DNA from: Caldilineaceae bacterium
GTDB lineage: Bacteria > Chloroflexota > Anaerolineae > Caldilineales > Caldilineaceae
Length of the DNA stretch: 64,000 nt
Assembly (NCBI GenBank): GCA_022821585.1
Contig: JAJEDI010000062.1
Span: 37,236 to 101,235, forward strand
Reading direction: 5' to 3'
The translations under genes and the position numbers were made by a program. This document shows, piece by piece, positions 8,975-19,122 of this stretch. Under the pieces are notes generated by a model. That model saw nothing but the letters and a program-made list of their open reading frames with translations. It was not told the DNA's origin and made no database searches. The stretch's first letter is position 1. Every line of letters starts with the position of its first letter.

Positions 8975-9861
8975 TCGGCCTCCGCGTCGAGCGGGCGCAG
9001 ACCGCCCATAAGACCTTGGGGCCGTACCACCAGGATCAAGACCAGGAGGACGAAGCTGGTGGCGACGCCCAGATTGGTGCCGATACCTGGCACGTAGGTG
9101 GAGACGAAGATTTCGGTCACGCCGAGGACCATGCCGCCCATCAGTGCGCCGGGGATACGCCCCAAGCCGCCAAGGGCGGTGATTGTGACCGCCTTCAAGG
9201 TGAAGGGCGGCCCCATGAACGGGAAGATCGCCTGCGTGGGGCTGAGCATGGCTCCGGCGGCGGCGGTGAGGGCGATGCAGATACCGGCCGTAATGGCGTA
9301 GACGCGATTAATGTCAACGCCGACGATGCGGGCGGCGGTCTTGTTCTGGGCTGCGGCGCGGATCGATTTGCCGAGGCGGGTGCGCTGCAGGAAAAAGTGC
9401 AGGCAGACCATGATTAACATGGCTGCGCCGAAGATGATAGTCTTGACGATTGGGAAGGTGACTCCCGCCAGCTGCACGGAGCCGTTGTAGGCTACGGCCA
9501 CGTTGCGCGGGTCCGACGTGAACTGGAGTTTGAAGAGATTGGCGAGAGCTATGGAGACGCCGAAGGTGACGAGCAGGGTCATCAGATGGGGGCGCTCGAC
9601 GATGCGGTTGATCAAAACTATCTGCAAGAGGTAGCCGACCAGGAACATCAGGGGCAGAATAAGCACCAGGGAGGCGAAGGGGTCCATTCCGAAAAGGCGA
9701 AAGAGGCCCCACGCCATGTAGGCGCCGATCATGAGGAATTCACCGTGGGCGAGGTTGATCACGCCCATCACGCCCCAGATCACGGAGAAACCCAGAACCA
9801 TGACCGCGTAAAAGCCGCCTAGCAGCAGCCCACTGACTAGAGCCTGTAAGAGTTGGTCCAT
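8971..9861 (-). CDS. livH: Branched-chain amino acid ABC transporter permease LivH
   Basis: A 296-residue permease when started at the internal ATG (MDQLLQALVSGLLLGG), the usual LivH N-terminus; five more codons are open upstream to 9876. Family motifs are GLLLGGFYAVMVLGFSVIWG, INLAHGEFLMIGAY and ALGGLGRIPGALMGG. About eight transmembrane segments are visible. It follows the binding-protein gene livK by about 120 bp and overlaps livM. Confidence 0.92.
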   Translation of the reverse strand: MDQLLQALVSGLLLGGFYAVMVLGFSVIWGVMGVINLAHGEFLMIGAYMAWGLFRLFGMDPFASLVLILPLMFLVGYLLQIVLINRIVERPHLMTLLVTFGVSIALANLFKLQFTSDPRNVAVAYNGSVQLAGVTFPIVKTIIFGAAMLIMVCLHFFLQRTRLGKSIRAAAQNKTAARIVGVDINRVYAITAGICIALTAAAGAMLSPTQAIFPFMGPPFTLKAVTITALGGLGRIPGALMGGMVLGVTEIFVSTYVPGIGTNLGVATSFVLLVLILVVRPQGLMGGLRPLDAEAE

Positions 9862-9983
9862 AGGCGTAACCTGCAAGGCGTGAGGAGCGGGCGTTTCCCA
9901 TTCTCAGTTAGGCCGTTGTCAAGAATCTGAACCAGGGGATTCGGCAACGGCCAAACCCGCTACTTTGCGCTCACTCCTCCCGA

Positions 9984-11240
9984 TCAGCGATCCTTCCAGG
10001 GCGGCGCCGGGTAGTTCAGTTCGGTGACGGCGGCGTTGGTAGGCGCCACGACCAGAATCTCGCCGTCCTGGATCTGGATTGCCCCCATCGGTTTGCCGGC
10101 GTTGCGGCCCTTTTCGTCGAAGTTGATAGGGCCGTAGAAGGTGACCACGTCAAGATTGCGCAGGGCAGTACGGACGGCGGCGGTATCCAGCGAGGCGGCC
10201 TGCTCGATGGCGATGTGCAGGGCCAGCGCGGTGGCAGTTGATTCCGCGGCCTGGTAGGTGGGCGGTTCGCCCCACATCTTCTCATACCGTTCCGCGTACT
10301 CGGCGGCGGTGCCGAAGTAGCCGTCGGCGTAGCTCATCGACGCTTCCCACTGCGTCGGGCCAATGACATATTCGGTATCGACGCCGACCTCTTCAATTAG
10401 TTTCGGGTTGCTGGGGCCGACTGTGATCACCATTGCCTTGGGGTTGAAGTCCAATTCCTTGGCCGCGCGTATAAAGAGGACGGCGTCGTTAAAGTGGCCG
10501 CCGCCTACGAAGATGTCGGGCTCCAACTCCTTGAATTTGGACATGATGCCGCTGACGTCGGCAACGTTTACCGGGTAGGTCTCGACGCCTAACACCTCAA
10601 GCCCATACTCCGCGGCCCAGTGCTGGGCGCCGTCGGCTACGCTGGTGGGAAATGCGGTGTCCTCGTAAGCGATGACGACCGTTTTGGCTCCTCTCTCGGC
10701 CAGCAATTGCAAGGCAGACCGGGTGTAATTAATGGCCGGCGTCAAGACCGCAAACAGGTTCTGGAAGCCTCGCTGAAAGAGCGGTTCGGCGGCACCATTG
10801 CCCTCGATCATAATTTTGCCGTACTTTTCGGCGATTGCGCTGGCGCTTTGGGTCAAGAACGAACTGTAGGGTCCCAGGAGGAAGTCGACGCGGTCCTCGT
10901 TGATCAGCTTTTCGACGAGACGGGCAGCCGTATCGGGATCGCCCTCGTCGTCGTACATGATCAGCTCTACCTTGTAGCGGTCGTCGCCGACCTTGATACC
11001 GCCGTACTCATTGTTCACCCAGTCCAGCCAAAGGCCGTACCCCTGGCGAGTGTCTTTGCCCTCGCGGGAGAATTTGCCGGTTTCGCTGACGGCAGCGCCG
11101 AGGTAGATGATTTTCTCTTCATCCGCGGCAGAAGCGGCCACGGCCGGCTCGTCCACCGGTGCGGGCGGCGCCAAGGAGCAGGCCGCCAGCACAAGAGATG
11201 CTACCAGCAGTAGCGAGGCAAGTTTCAGAATAAGTCGCAC
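9984..11240 (-). CDS. livK: Branched-chain amino acid ABC transporter substrate-binding lipoprotein LivK
   Basis: A 418-residue Peripla_BP_6-type binding protein. It starts with GTG at 11240, preceded by an excellent AAGGAGGATG Shine-Dalgarno. The signal peptide ends in the lipobox LVLAAC at residues 16-21, so it is a membrane-anchored lipoprotein. The mature domain begins KIIYLGAAVSETGKFSREG and shows the family pattern, including YDDEGDPDTAARLVEKLI and LLGPYSSFLT. It is the first gene of livKHMGF; the long upstream gap probably holds the operon promoter. The real ligand (branched-chain amino acid, amide or urea-like) cannot be told from sequence. Confidence 0.92.
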   Translation of the reverse strand: MRLILKLASLLLVASLVLAACSLAPPAPVDEPAVAASAADEEKIIYLGAAVSETGKFSREGKDTRQGYGLWLDWVNNEYGGIKVGDDRYKVELIMYDDEGDPDTAARLVEKLINEDRVDFLLGPYSSFLTQSASAIAEKYGKIMIEGNGAAEPLFQRGFQNLFAVLTPAINYTRSALQLLAERGAKTVVIAYEDTAFPTSVADGAQHWAAEYGLEVLGVETYPVNVADVSGIMSKFKELEPDIFVGGGHFNDAVLFIRAAKELDFNPKAMVITVGPSNPKLIEEVGVDTEYVIGPTQWEASMSYADGYFGTAAEYAERYEKMWGEPPTYQAAESTATALALHIAIEQAASLDTAAVRTALRNLDVVTFYGPINFDEKGRNAGKPMGAIQIQDGEILVVAPTNAAVTELNYPAPPWKDR

Positions 11241-12010
11241 TTTTCATCCTCCTTCAGTCCGCGTGACAGGTCCAAGCGGATGCATCCATTGTGAAAGTGA
11301 TGATACTGTAAGGGTTTTCAAGCTGTCAATAAATTGCTGATGGCAGCAGTTACGCAGATTCAGACGAATACCACAGTTTGGCCGGGAGTCCTCAAGGGCC
11401 GTTGACACTGTTTTACCTAGGGTGATCAGAAGCAAGACGGGCCAACTGAAGGTGCTACTTGCAATGAGGCCGCAGAAAACCCCCTTCCCAACTTTAGCGG
11501 TTTCAAACAGGAATTGTCTCGTTCAGATGGGCCAGTCTCGGGACATACACTACCTGATCCTGGCCGGTTTGACAGACAGTCTTCCGAATCAGGATAAGCC
11601 CCTGAATGGGGCACGGAGAATGAGTCAAGCAGTTCCAGAAAGAAGGGACAGGAAAATGTCGAAAATTGACGAAAATCGGCTGGATAGATGGTAGCAGAGA
11701 AGGTAGACAATTGCTGTCAAGAGCAGGTCCATACTTACGGAATGCAGTAAACCTTCGCTATGACGTAGCGCGAGGTTCTCGGGTCCAGCCACGCGACTGC
11801 GACAGACTGCGGGTCCGAACGGATCACCCAGGGTTTGCTTCCTCTAAAACTGCGGTGCTACAATCACGTTCGCTGTATGCAGGCGCGAACTGTCGATCGA
11901 TGCCGCAATTGCGGTTGTTCTCCCTTACAGCAGTGGGCAACTATTGCCCTCAAAACAACACCACAGAGCGACGGCTTAAGCGCTGCCGCTCCGCCAGATG
12001 AGCGAGACTT
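11241..12010. other. Long intergenic region between livK and the DUF1385 gene
   Basis: A 770-bp divergent region. Short frames on both strands (for example 11422-11694 and 11426-11710) show no recognisable protein and no Shine-Dalgarno. It presumably holds promoters for livK and for the DUF1385 gene. No riboswitch, RNA gene or repeat family was recognised. Confidence 0.5.
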
Positions 12011-13000
12011 GTGAGCAAACAATTTTACGGCGGCCAAGCTGTTATCGAAGGCGTGATGATGCGGGGCCGCAAGGCGATGTCGATTGCGGTGCGTAACGCA
12101 CAGGGCACGATCGTCATCCACGAGGAGCCGCTCACGGCCAAAATCTATACGCGCAAGTGGGGGCAGTGGCCATTTGTACGGGGGCTGGCCCTGCTGTGGG
12201 ATGCGCTCGGGTTGGGGATGCGGGCGCTGATGTGGAGCGCGGACGTGGCGATGCAGGAGGACGACGCCGAGGAGCAGGTTGAGTTTTCCGGCCCGGTGGC
12301 GTGGACGACGATCGCGACGAGCCTCGCGTTTGCGGTGGCGGTCTTCTTTTTGGTTCCGACGATGGCCAGCCGCTGGTTTGCCGGCTTCTTTGAACACAAC
12401 CCCTATCTCGACGCCGTGGCCGAAGGCGGCATCCGCCTGATTCTGTTCGTGGTCTATCTGTGGGCGATTAGCCTTTTGCCCGATATTCGCCGCGTGTTCG
12501 CTTATCACGGCGCCGAGCACAAGGCGATCAACGCCTACGAGGACGGTGCGCGACTCACGGTCGACAATGTACAGAAGTACAGTGTTCAGCACGTACGCTG
12601 CGGAACCAGTTTCCTGCTTTACGTGCTTGTGATCAGCATTCTCCTCTTCGCCCCTCTCACCTTTGCCTGGATCGAGTATCCCTGGTTGGCGTTGGTTCTG
12701 CGTTTTGTCACCCGCCTGCTGCTCGTCCCGCTGGTTGCCGCGATCTCCTACGAAATCATCCGCTTCAGCGCCAACCATGCCGAAAACCCGCTCATGCGGC
12801 TCCTGATTGCGCCGGGTCTGCTGCTCCAGCGCATCACCACCCGTCCGCCCGATGATTCGATGGTCGAATGTGCGATTGCCGCCCTGCTCCCTGTGCTGGC
12901 TGCCGATGGCATCGAGGGCCTCCCGCCCGCGCAGCCAGGGCAGACTGACGAGGACGCGGCGAGCACACCCCGCACCTTCGGCGAAGCGGTTGCGGATTAG
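12011..13000 (+). CDS. DUF1385 family membrane protein
   Basis: A 329-residue protein starting with GTG at 12011. The N-terminus [27 protein letters not shown] is the hallmark of the DUF1385 family, predicted metal-dependent membrane proteins. The conserved histidine motif [13 protein letters not shown] sits mid-protein, followed by [16 protein letters not shown]. Four or so hydrophobic segments are present ([65 protein letters not shown]). The C-terminal 60 residues are acidic and unstructured. The biochemical role of the family is not established to my knowledge; neighbours give no clue. Confidence 0.9.
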   Translation: MSKQFYGGQAVIEGVMMRGRKAMSIAVRNAQGTIVIHEEPLTAKIYTRKWGQWPFVRGLALLWDALGLGMRALMWSADVAMQEDDAEEQVEFSGPVAWTTIATSLAFAVAVFFLVPTMASRWFAGFFEHNPYLDAVAEGGIRLILFVVYLWAISLLPDIRRVFAYHGAEHKAINAYEDGARLTVDNVQKYSVQHVRCGTSFLLYVLVISILLFAPLTFAWIEYPWLALVLRFVTRLLLVPLVAAISYEIIRFSANHAENPLMRLLIAPGLLLQRITTRPPDDSMVECAIAALLPVLAADGIEGLPPAQPGQTDEDAASTPRTFGEAVAD

Positions 13001-13088
13001 CCGACTGCAGTCACCCCGGCTATAGGCTGCTGGACTCTATTCTTAACTCAAAAAGGGCTTCTGTTCGCTGCGCGCGGCGGAGTTACGG

Positions 13089-16000
13089 CTATGACCAGGC
13101 GGAGCGGGCATCGCGCGGGTTCTGCTGATTATACATCTCGGCGTGGATGAGGTCGGTGAGCAGAATCTGCTGGCGCGAGGCGTTATCCATGCGGCCCAGC
13201 TCGGCCAGATAGCGGGTCATGCTTCCCAGATCGCTCAGTTCAAGACCATGCAGGGTGCGGACAAAGGCGATTTGAAAGGGGTTGCCGGTCAACAGACGGG
13301 GGATGCGCAGGCTCTGCAGTACGTCCTCGGTCAGGTCGCTGTCGGGGTCGCCGGAGACCGCTGCGAACTCCACGGGCAGCCCGTGTGCCGCGAGCCGGTC
13401 CGATACATCGTAGTTGGCGGAGGGCTTGGCGGCATTCCACATACTTTCCAAGTAGCGCAGGGTGGCGGTCGAGACGGGCGTGAACTCCTCATCCTGATAG
13501 GGTGAGGCAAATCCCTCTGCCGAGGTCGTGTCGCGCCAGAGCAGATGCTCCAGGTTGTACTCCTGCGCGAGCGTACGCACGAATGCCCGCCGTGCCATGT
13601 CGGCTTCACTGTCGTGCGCGGCCTGGCCGCCGTCCGGTTCCTGATCGGAGAGGGCGGGCGGGCTCTCGCCGACGGCAGCCTGGGCGCTCTCGCGAACAAA
13701 GGAGGCCAGAATATCTGCGAGGGGGGTGGACGACGGCTGCCGGCCGGTGAACAGGGCCGCCAGCCGTTCGAGTCGATCGGGTGCTGTCCAAATGGCGCGT
13801 AGGCGTGCTTCGCCTTCCCTGTAGCCGGTGGCGACGGTTAGGGGCGTGCCGCCAGCGTCTACGTCCTGACGGCCGCGCATGAAGGCCAGGCAGCGTTGCC
13901 ACATGTTCTGGCTGAGATGGGGCCGGTAAAGATGGGAGGTGATCGCATCCTCCGGCGGGAGGGGCGGCATGTTTTCGCTGACGGACCATTCCTGCAGTGA
14001 CTGACAGGCCTGGTCGAGAGCCTGGTCCATCTGCTTCAGCATCTGTTCCAGACGATCATGAACGCGGCCCAAGCCCCTCCACACGCTGTCCTGCAGACCG
14101 GCGGTCAGTTCAGAACAGGCGAGATTGACCCGTTCGCGCCGCAGCTTCTGCACGCGCTGCGCCCGCCTCCGATAGGAGGTGGTCGCGCCGAGAAACGCGC
14201 CGATCATCAACCCGATGAATGTGGCTGCGTTGGCTTCGTTGCCGATGAAGTCGACGACAGCGTCCAAGGACGCCGCGGTCATCAGCTGGGTAAGTAAGGA
14301 GGGATCGTTCTGCACGGTGACAATATCGTCCGCACTACCGACCAAGCCGGAGCCGAACAGGTAGAGCAGGGTCAGCAGAACGATACCACTCAGCAGACCG
14401 AGCACCCGCGTCAGTGATCCGAACAGAGATGGCTTTTCGGCGAGCGTGCGCCGGTAGCGGTTGCGCCAGTCGCGCAGCTCCAGTTGTCGTTCAACGCGGT
14501 TTGCATCGGCGGGAACGAAGGCGGCGGCGTCCCCTGCTGCCAGAGACGGCATGAGTCGTTCCTGCTCCAGCTCAAACAGCCACTGGTGGAGTTGGCGTCG
14601 CGCATGCAGGAGTCCTGAAGGCTCGGCGCCGATGAGGTTTAGCAGATGGGTGCGCATCTGCTGCGCGACGGCCGGCAGAAAGCGGCTTTCGGAGGGGTTA
14701 ACGGGGAGACCGTTTTCGTCCAGGGCGTCAAGTCCCCAGGCCGCGTCCAGCGCGCCTGCGCCGAAATCCCCTTCGGACTGGGCCAGCACGCTCAGGAGCT
14801 GATTGTCGAAAGCGGCCTGCCAGCGGACCGGATTGAGACCGCGCATCTTGCGCGCAGTAGCCGACGGCAGCACGTAACCCGGATGGACTGCAAGATCCTG
14901 GATCGATTCGGGGTTCAGCTTACGGAAGAGGTCGGGCATCTGCTCGATGAGCCGGTTCAGTACCTGGTGCGAGGTTGCGCCCAAATGCTGCAGGGAGGCC
15001 AGTGGTTCGAGGCGGTCGGCGGAACCGCCGGGGCCAGGTGTGCCGGGGACGGGAGCACCGAGTACGCTCGCGGGCTGGAGCAGGACCTGCTCACGGACGA
15101 GCCGCTTTCCTTCATGCTGCTGCGCGGCGCGGAAGATATAGTCCAGCGGCACATGATCGGCGGCGGCGCCGAGCAGGCTGTAGGGGCGTTCGCTGGCGTT
15201 GCGCAGATCGATACCGACCTGTTCGTCAATATATGCGGCCCCATCGGCGGCGATGAGGGCCTGAAGGGTATTGCCAACGAGAACGGAGAGCTCGTAGCTG
15301 TTGCGGGCCAGGCCTTGATTGCTCTTTTCCCGGTCCACCAGGTAGATGCGGTCAAAGAGCGGCCGTCCCAGCCACTCCTCCGGCAGTGCGCCCCGAGCCT
15401 TGGAACCTTTCAAGATGGAGGAGACGACCTGTTTGAGGTTGGCGCGACGCAGGCCGGCGAAGGCCTCCAGTTCGGCCAGTGCCGCGTAGCAGGAAGCGTC
15501 TTCGACAATGCGGCTGGCATCGGTGGCGTAGCTGCCGGCGGCGAAGATGCCGACGACCTGGGCAATGTGACGCTGTCCCAGATAGTTGAGCTGGTGCGCG
15601 ATGGTTGGCCAGATCAGCGCCGACGTCAACGGTTCAAAGAGGGGTGCGATCACATACAGCGTCGTCTGTACAAAGGGGTCGCCGGGCACAAGGGTATCGG
15701 CGCGGATGGGATCGATGATATTGGAGGCGACCAGCTGGGCAATGCTGCCGCCGTCCTTGATCGCAGCGCGAAATGCATGCCGCCGTGTTGGCGGTTCAGC
15801 CGAGGCTGCGGGCGAAGCAGGAGTGTAATCTGTGCTACCGGGAACACCGCCGGCGCCAGCGTCTTTGCTTGATCGCCGGAAGGGCCAGGGCAGGCCCCTG
15901 CGAGGAGGCTTAGCGGCTGCGTGCGGTGCGCCTGCAACTGCGGCCGGATTGCGGGAAAAGGAGGTCGCCTGCCATTGCAGCGGGAGCAGCGTGTCTTCGG

Positions 16001-16376
16001 CCTCAGCCAGCAGCAGGCTGGCCCGCCGCTGGCTGGTAGCCCGCCGCCAGTGGTTGGTGGTCTGCGGCAGTTCCGGGACGGCCGGGGGCGGGGAACGCAT
16101 CAGACCGGTTAGCAGCCGTTCGAGATAGAATGGCGGCAGACTATAGTCCTGCAGGGTGAACAGGTTGAGAGTGATCTCGTCCTGAAAATTGAGTTGGTCG
16201 GACGGCAGGAGAGCGGCAAAGCGGGTAATGCGCGTCAGGTCGGGGCCGTCGACGCCGCTAGCGTTACGCTGCTCCTGGGCGGCGTGCAGGCGCGGCGCCA
16301 AGTGGAGCATGGTCTGCAGGCCCCATCCCCCAAGACATAGAATTGCGGCTCGGCTGCGGGTTGCGCCGGGAATCAT
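13089..16376 (-). CDS. Second tubulin-like protein, degenerate nucleotide loop, two membrane helices
   Basis: A 1095-residue protein, third gene of the vWA/tubulin cluster. Residues 12-23 (ILCLGGWGLQTM) resemble the tubulin T1 loop of the preceding gene's product (VVGVGGMGTNAV). Residues 240-310 align with the same partner: YVIAPLFEPLTSALIWPTIA versus YIVSSLCGGTGAGMFMDVAH. Then VVGIF occurs in both, YAALAELEAF versus YAALKELNYF, and PLFDRIYLVDRE versus APFDFIFLVGRT. The glycine-rich GTP-binding signature is therefore replaced by EPLTSAL, so nucleotide binding or hydrolysis is probably lost. A proline-rich insertion covers residues 140-200. Two hydrophobic helices near 656-676 and 717-734 are followed by an Arg-rich coiled-coil-like region, so the protein is probably membrane-anchored. 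Paralogy is seen by eye; function is inferred. Confidence 0.8.
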   Translation of the reverse strand: MIPGATRSRAAILCLGGWGLQTMLHLAPRLHAAQEQRNASGVDGPDLTRITRFAALLPSDQLNFQDEITLNLFTLQDYSLPPFYLERLLTGLMRSPPPAVPELPQTTNHWRRATSQRRASLLLAEAEDTLLPLQWQATSFSRNPAAVAGAPHAAAKPPRRGLPWPFRRSSKDAGAGGVPGSTDYTPASPAASAEPPTRRHAFRAAIKDGGSIAQLVASNIIDPIRADTLVPGDPFVQTTLYVIAPLFEPLTSALIWPTIAHQLNYLGQRHIAQVVGIFAAGSYATDASRIVEDASCYAALAELEAFAGLRRANLKQVVSSILKGSKARGALPEEWLGRPLFDRIYLVDREKSNQGLARNSYELSVLVGNTLQALIAADGAAYIDEQVGIDLRNASERPYSLLGAAADHVPLDYIFRAAQQHEGKRLVREQVLLQPASVLGAPVPGTPGPGGSADRLEPLASLQHLGATSHQVLNRLIEQMPDLFRKLNPESIQDLAVHPGYVLPSATARKMRGLNPVRWQAAFDNQLLSVLAQSEGDFGAGALDAAWGLDALDENGLPVNPSESRFLPAVAQQMRTHLLNLIGAEPSGLLHARRQLHQWLFELEQERLMPSLAAGDAAAFVPADANRVERQLELRDWRNRYRRTLAEKPSLFGSLTRVLGLLSGIVLLTLLYLFGSGLVGSADDIVTVQNDPSLLTQLMTAASLDAVVDFIGNEANAATFIGLMIGAFLGATTSYRRRAQRVQKLRRERVNLACSELTAGLQDSVWRGLGRVHDRLEQMLKQMDQALDQACQSLQEWSVSENMPPLPPEDAITSHLYRPHLSQNMWQRCLAFMRGRQDVDAGGTPLTVATGYREGEARLRAIWTAPDRLERLAALFTGRQPSSTPLADILASFVRESAQAAVGESPPALSDQEPDGGQAAHDSEADMARRAFVRTLAQEYNLEHLLWRDTTSAEGFASPYQDEEFTPVSTATLRYLESMWNAAKPSANYDVSDRLAAHGLPVEFAAVSGDPDSDLTEDVLQSLRIPRLLTGNPFQIAFVRTLHGLELSDLGSMTRYLAELGRMDNASRQQILLTDLIHAEMYNQQNPRDARSAWS

Positions 16377-16380
16377 TTGA

Positions 16381-16415
16381 TAGTTTCTAGTTTTTAGTTT
16401 CTAGTTCTTCGTTGC
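16381..16415. repeat. 7-bp tandem repeat (5 units, TAGTTTY type)
   Basis: Five heptamers TAGTTTC, TAGTTTT, TAGTTTC, TAGTTCT, TCGTTGC lie just upstream of the degenerate tubulin-like gene, within the 136-bp gap of the cluster. Same family as the copies at 52035 and 53185. Confidence 0.7.
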
Positions 16416-16512
16416 CGGGTTGTGTTCGGCGTCAAGAAACTTATTGTATAACAGATGGCCGAGGTCGGTACAGGTCTGCAGATCTTTGGCAGAATCAGGA
16501 ATCGAGCCAAAG

Positions 16513-18990
16513 CTAGAAATCGCCTTCGGTGATTTCGGGCAGGTCGACCCAGGCGGGATGGAGATGAAACTCCTCGCGGGCGGGGAAATCGAGTTTGTTT
16601 TCATATTGCGCCCGAAACTCGTCGAGGCGGTCGATCAGCGTCACCGGCAGGCCGTGGACGATCCAGACGGCGTCCATGCGCCCGGTGTCGCCGGTGGGTA
16701 TCCATTTCATGTCCTCCTGGCCGACCATCGCCAATGCCAGCTGGGCATCGTCCTCGCGCGTTGACGGCGTGGCCGCCAGGCGGATATGCTCCAGATTACC
16801 GTCGTGGAAGCTGAATCGGTCCGAATCCCAGCGGATGTAGGGGTTCAGACGGTCCAGCCACTGTTGGACGCGGTTGTTGGGCAAAGGTCGGGCCTGCTGT
16901 GTCTCTTCGCCGTGTTGCACACCGATGATGTGGCGGATATCGACGCACTGCAGAACCCTGCCCAACAGCCCTCTTTCGGTGGCGATCGCATTGGTGAGGT
17001 TTGCGAAAAGCTCCTCGCCGCTGACCGCTTGGCCGAAGTTCAAGGTGCGGTCGATCACGGGCCCGAGCAGGACCTCCCAGTCGCTGGGATAGACGACCTG
17101 GGCTGCGGTGCGATAGAAGTGCTGCAGGTAGTCGCGGCCGACGGCGCCGGTCTCGAGTTCGTAGTAGGTATTGGTGCTGGCGGTGCCGTCGGGGATGCGG
17201 GGGTCGATCCGTTCCGCGGCCCGCCTGGCGGCATGATTGGCGCGGCCGAGCGCGCTGCCGGCATAGTCGATCTGTGCGCGGAACAGCTCCCGCAGCTGTG
17301 TGCCGTAGGCGAAGAGGCGCTCGACAAGGATTCGCTCCAGGATGTCGCGGCGCTGGTGAAGACGGGCGCGGGCCTTGCTCTGGCGCATGTCACGGGCGCG
17401 GTCGCGGGCCTGGCGGGGGTTGAAGGCGGCCAGCATGAGGTCGCCGAGGCCGCCGGCAATCTGGCCGATCTGTTCGGCGGCGCCGCCCTGCTGGGCGAGG
17501 AGGGAGCGCCAGCGGACGCGGTCCTCCTCCATGACGGGATGATTGTTCAACAGAAAGAGTCTCTGTTTGATCAGAGATTCGTTTGGCGCGGTGGAGGGAT
17601 TCAGCGGCGCCAGCAGGTCGATCAGCGTCAGCGCGCCGCGCAGTCCCGTATCCAGGATTACCTGGCGGAATGTTTCGTCAACTGCGGACTTGAAGCCGAG
17701 CCAGGCGCCGCGTTGTTCTTCGACCTCCTCGGCCATCTCCTCCAGGCGGTCGTTGTCGAGCGAGAGGTAGCGGGAGCGCATCCTGGCCAGGAGGCCCTGC
17801 CAAGCGGTGACAACCTTCTGGCGGGTCTGCGGGGAGATAGGCTGGCGGGGGTCGTTGAGCTCCGGCCCGGCGGCCAAACGCCTCATACAGTCTGCCAGGA
17901 AAGCCTGTTGCCAGAAGTTGACGAGTGATTCGTCGGGCGCGACGATGGCTGAGGCGGCGAAGCTGCTGTAAACGAGGTAGTTACTCTTTCCCGGAAGCAG
18001 TACGGTGCGACGGTCGTTCACCACCTCAGCGGCGGCGACGCTCCCGGACATGCGTTCGCGCACGACATTTACCTCCAGGCCGAGGATTTCACTGCTCAGA
18101 TGGCTGATGGCGGTGAGCTGGATCAGGTGTGCGGCCAGATTTTCGGCATCGGCTTTGCGTGCCAGGCTGCGACCGTCGCGATTGGTACGCCCGACCAGAA
18201 AGATAAAGTCGAACGGTGCGTAGGGGGTGTCGGGCAGCGCCCGCTGCTCGCTGGGATAGAGTTCCTGGAACTGCTGGGTTTCCTGGAAGTAGTTCAGTTC
18301 TTTGAGCGCGGCGTAGGCGTTGGCTTTGATGCGCCGGCGCTGCAGATCGCTGTTGATCTCCTCTTCAAGCACATCGGGCATGAAGAAGATGCCGACAACG
18401 CGGGCGTTGCTGCGCACGAGGGCGCGCACGCGGTGCGCCACGTCCATAAACATGCCGGCTCCGGTGCCGCCGCAGAGGCTGCTGACGATATAGACGAGCT
18501 GGTAGTTGCTCATCACGGGGAAGCGGCGGTTCTGCGCCATCTCCAGATCGCGGATCTTGTCCAGGGCCGCGTATTTGGTCTCCAGAAGTCTCTTGAAGGT
18601 GACGTAGTTGCGGAAGAAGGAGAGCCGCCCGATGGGCCGCAGCTGTTTGGCGCCGTTATGGATATAGCCGAGCGGGATTGAGGGGTAGTCCCACCAGCGG
18701 GCGATCTCTGGATGGTTTTCGAGGTTGTCGACGAGGCGTGTTGCGTCGAATTTGCCCATGTAGGCCGATTCATCGGCGTAGAGAGGCTCCTGATCGAGCC
18801 TGTTGATCAGCGGTTCGGTATCCAGGGCCAGCAGTTGAATCATGGCCGGCAGCGTTTCGCCGCCCCATGCTTTGCGCAGGCGCCGTTTGACCGCGCGCAC
18901 AGCATTGGTGCCCATACCGCCCACCCCGACCACGAGGGTCGGATAAATTGTCGGCTTTTCACTGATAAACGGCGCCCCGTTTTGCTCCAT
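16513..18990 (-). CDS. Tubulin/FtsZ-superfamily protein (Tubulin_2-like)
   Basis: An 825-residue protein. The N-terminal about 300 residues carry the tubulin-fold nucleotide site: T1 loop VVGVGGMGTNAV (20-31), T2-like LLALDTEPL (53-61) and T4 signature SSLCGGTGAGM (170-180), which matches the GGGTGSG motif of FtsZ and tubulins with an A for S change. The following VVGIFFMPDV and FIFLVGR strands fit the fold. The C-terminal 500 residues are helical and family-specific, with a basic Gln/Arg-rich stretch at about 535-570. It has no signal peptide or membrane helix, so it is cytoplasmic and probably polymerises with GTP. It lies between a vWA surface protein and a degenerate paralogue on one strand. 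A tubulin-vWA membrane-remodelling system was proposed from comparative genomics (Makarova and Koonin 2010, from memory). Confidence 0.88.
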   Translation of the reverse strand: MEQNGAPFISEKPTIYPTLVVGVGGMGTNAVRAVKRRLRKAWGGETLPAMIQLLALDTEPLINRLDQEPLYADESAYMGKFDATRLVDNLENHPEIARWWDYPSIPLGYIHNGAKQLRPIGRLSFFRNYVTFKRLLETKYAALDKIRDLEMAQNRRFPVMSNYQLVYIVSSLCGGTGAGMFMDVAHRVRALVRSNARVVGIFFMPDVLEEEINSDLQRRRIKANAYAALKELNYFQETQQFQELYPSEQRALPDTPYAPFDFIFLVGRTNRDGRSLARKADAENLAAHLIQLTAISHLSSEILGLEVNVVRERMSGSVAAAEVVNDRRTVLLPGKSNYLVYSSFAASAIVAPDESLVNFWQQAFLADCMRRLAAGPELNDPRQPISPQTRQKVVTAWQGLLARMRSRYLSLDNDRLEEMAEEVEEQRGAWLGFKSAVDETFRQVILDTGLRGALTLIDLLAPLNPSTAPNESLIKQRLFLLNNHPVMEEDRVRWRSLLAQQGGAAEQIGQIAGGLGDLMLAAFNPRQARDRARDMRQSKARARLHQRRDILERILVERLFAYGTQLRELFRAQIDYAGSALGRANHAARRAAERIDPRIPDGTASTNTYYELETGAVGRDYLQHFYRTAAQVVYPSDWEVLLGPVIDRTLNFGQAVSGEELFANLTNAIATERGLLGRVLQCVDIRHIIGVQHGEETQQARPLPNNRVQQWLDRLNPYIRWDSDRFSFHDGNLEHIRLAATPSTREDDAQLALAMVGQEDMKWIPTGDTGRMDAVWIVHGLPVTLIDRLDEFRAQYENKLDFPAREEFHLHPAWVDLPEITEGDF

Positions 18991-19122
18991 ATACGGCTTC
19001 CTTGTAAAGAGATTTATCGTCCGTACTCAGATTCGCGTTCTCGTTCGTACAGGTTGCCTCCGACGGTCTTAATCTCCGGTGCCAGCGGCATGCTGCGGCA
19101 GCAGCGCACTGAAAGCCGGGGG

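Noticed and set aside
8042..9097. A 351-codon frame opposite livM and livH
   Set aside because: Asp/Gly/His-rich antisense shadow of two well-conserved permeases.
11864..12778. A 304-codon frame opposite the DUF1385 gene
   Set aside because: Arg/His/Gln-rich shadow of a clearly recognised gene; no domain.
16786..17928. A 380-codon frame opposite the tubulin-like gene
   Set aside because: Antisense shadow without domains; the minus-strand protein has clear tubulin motifs.
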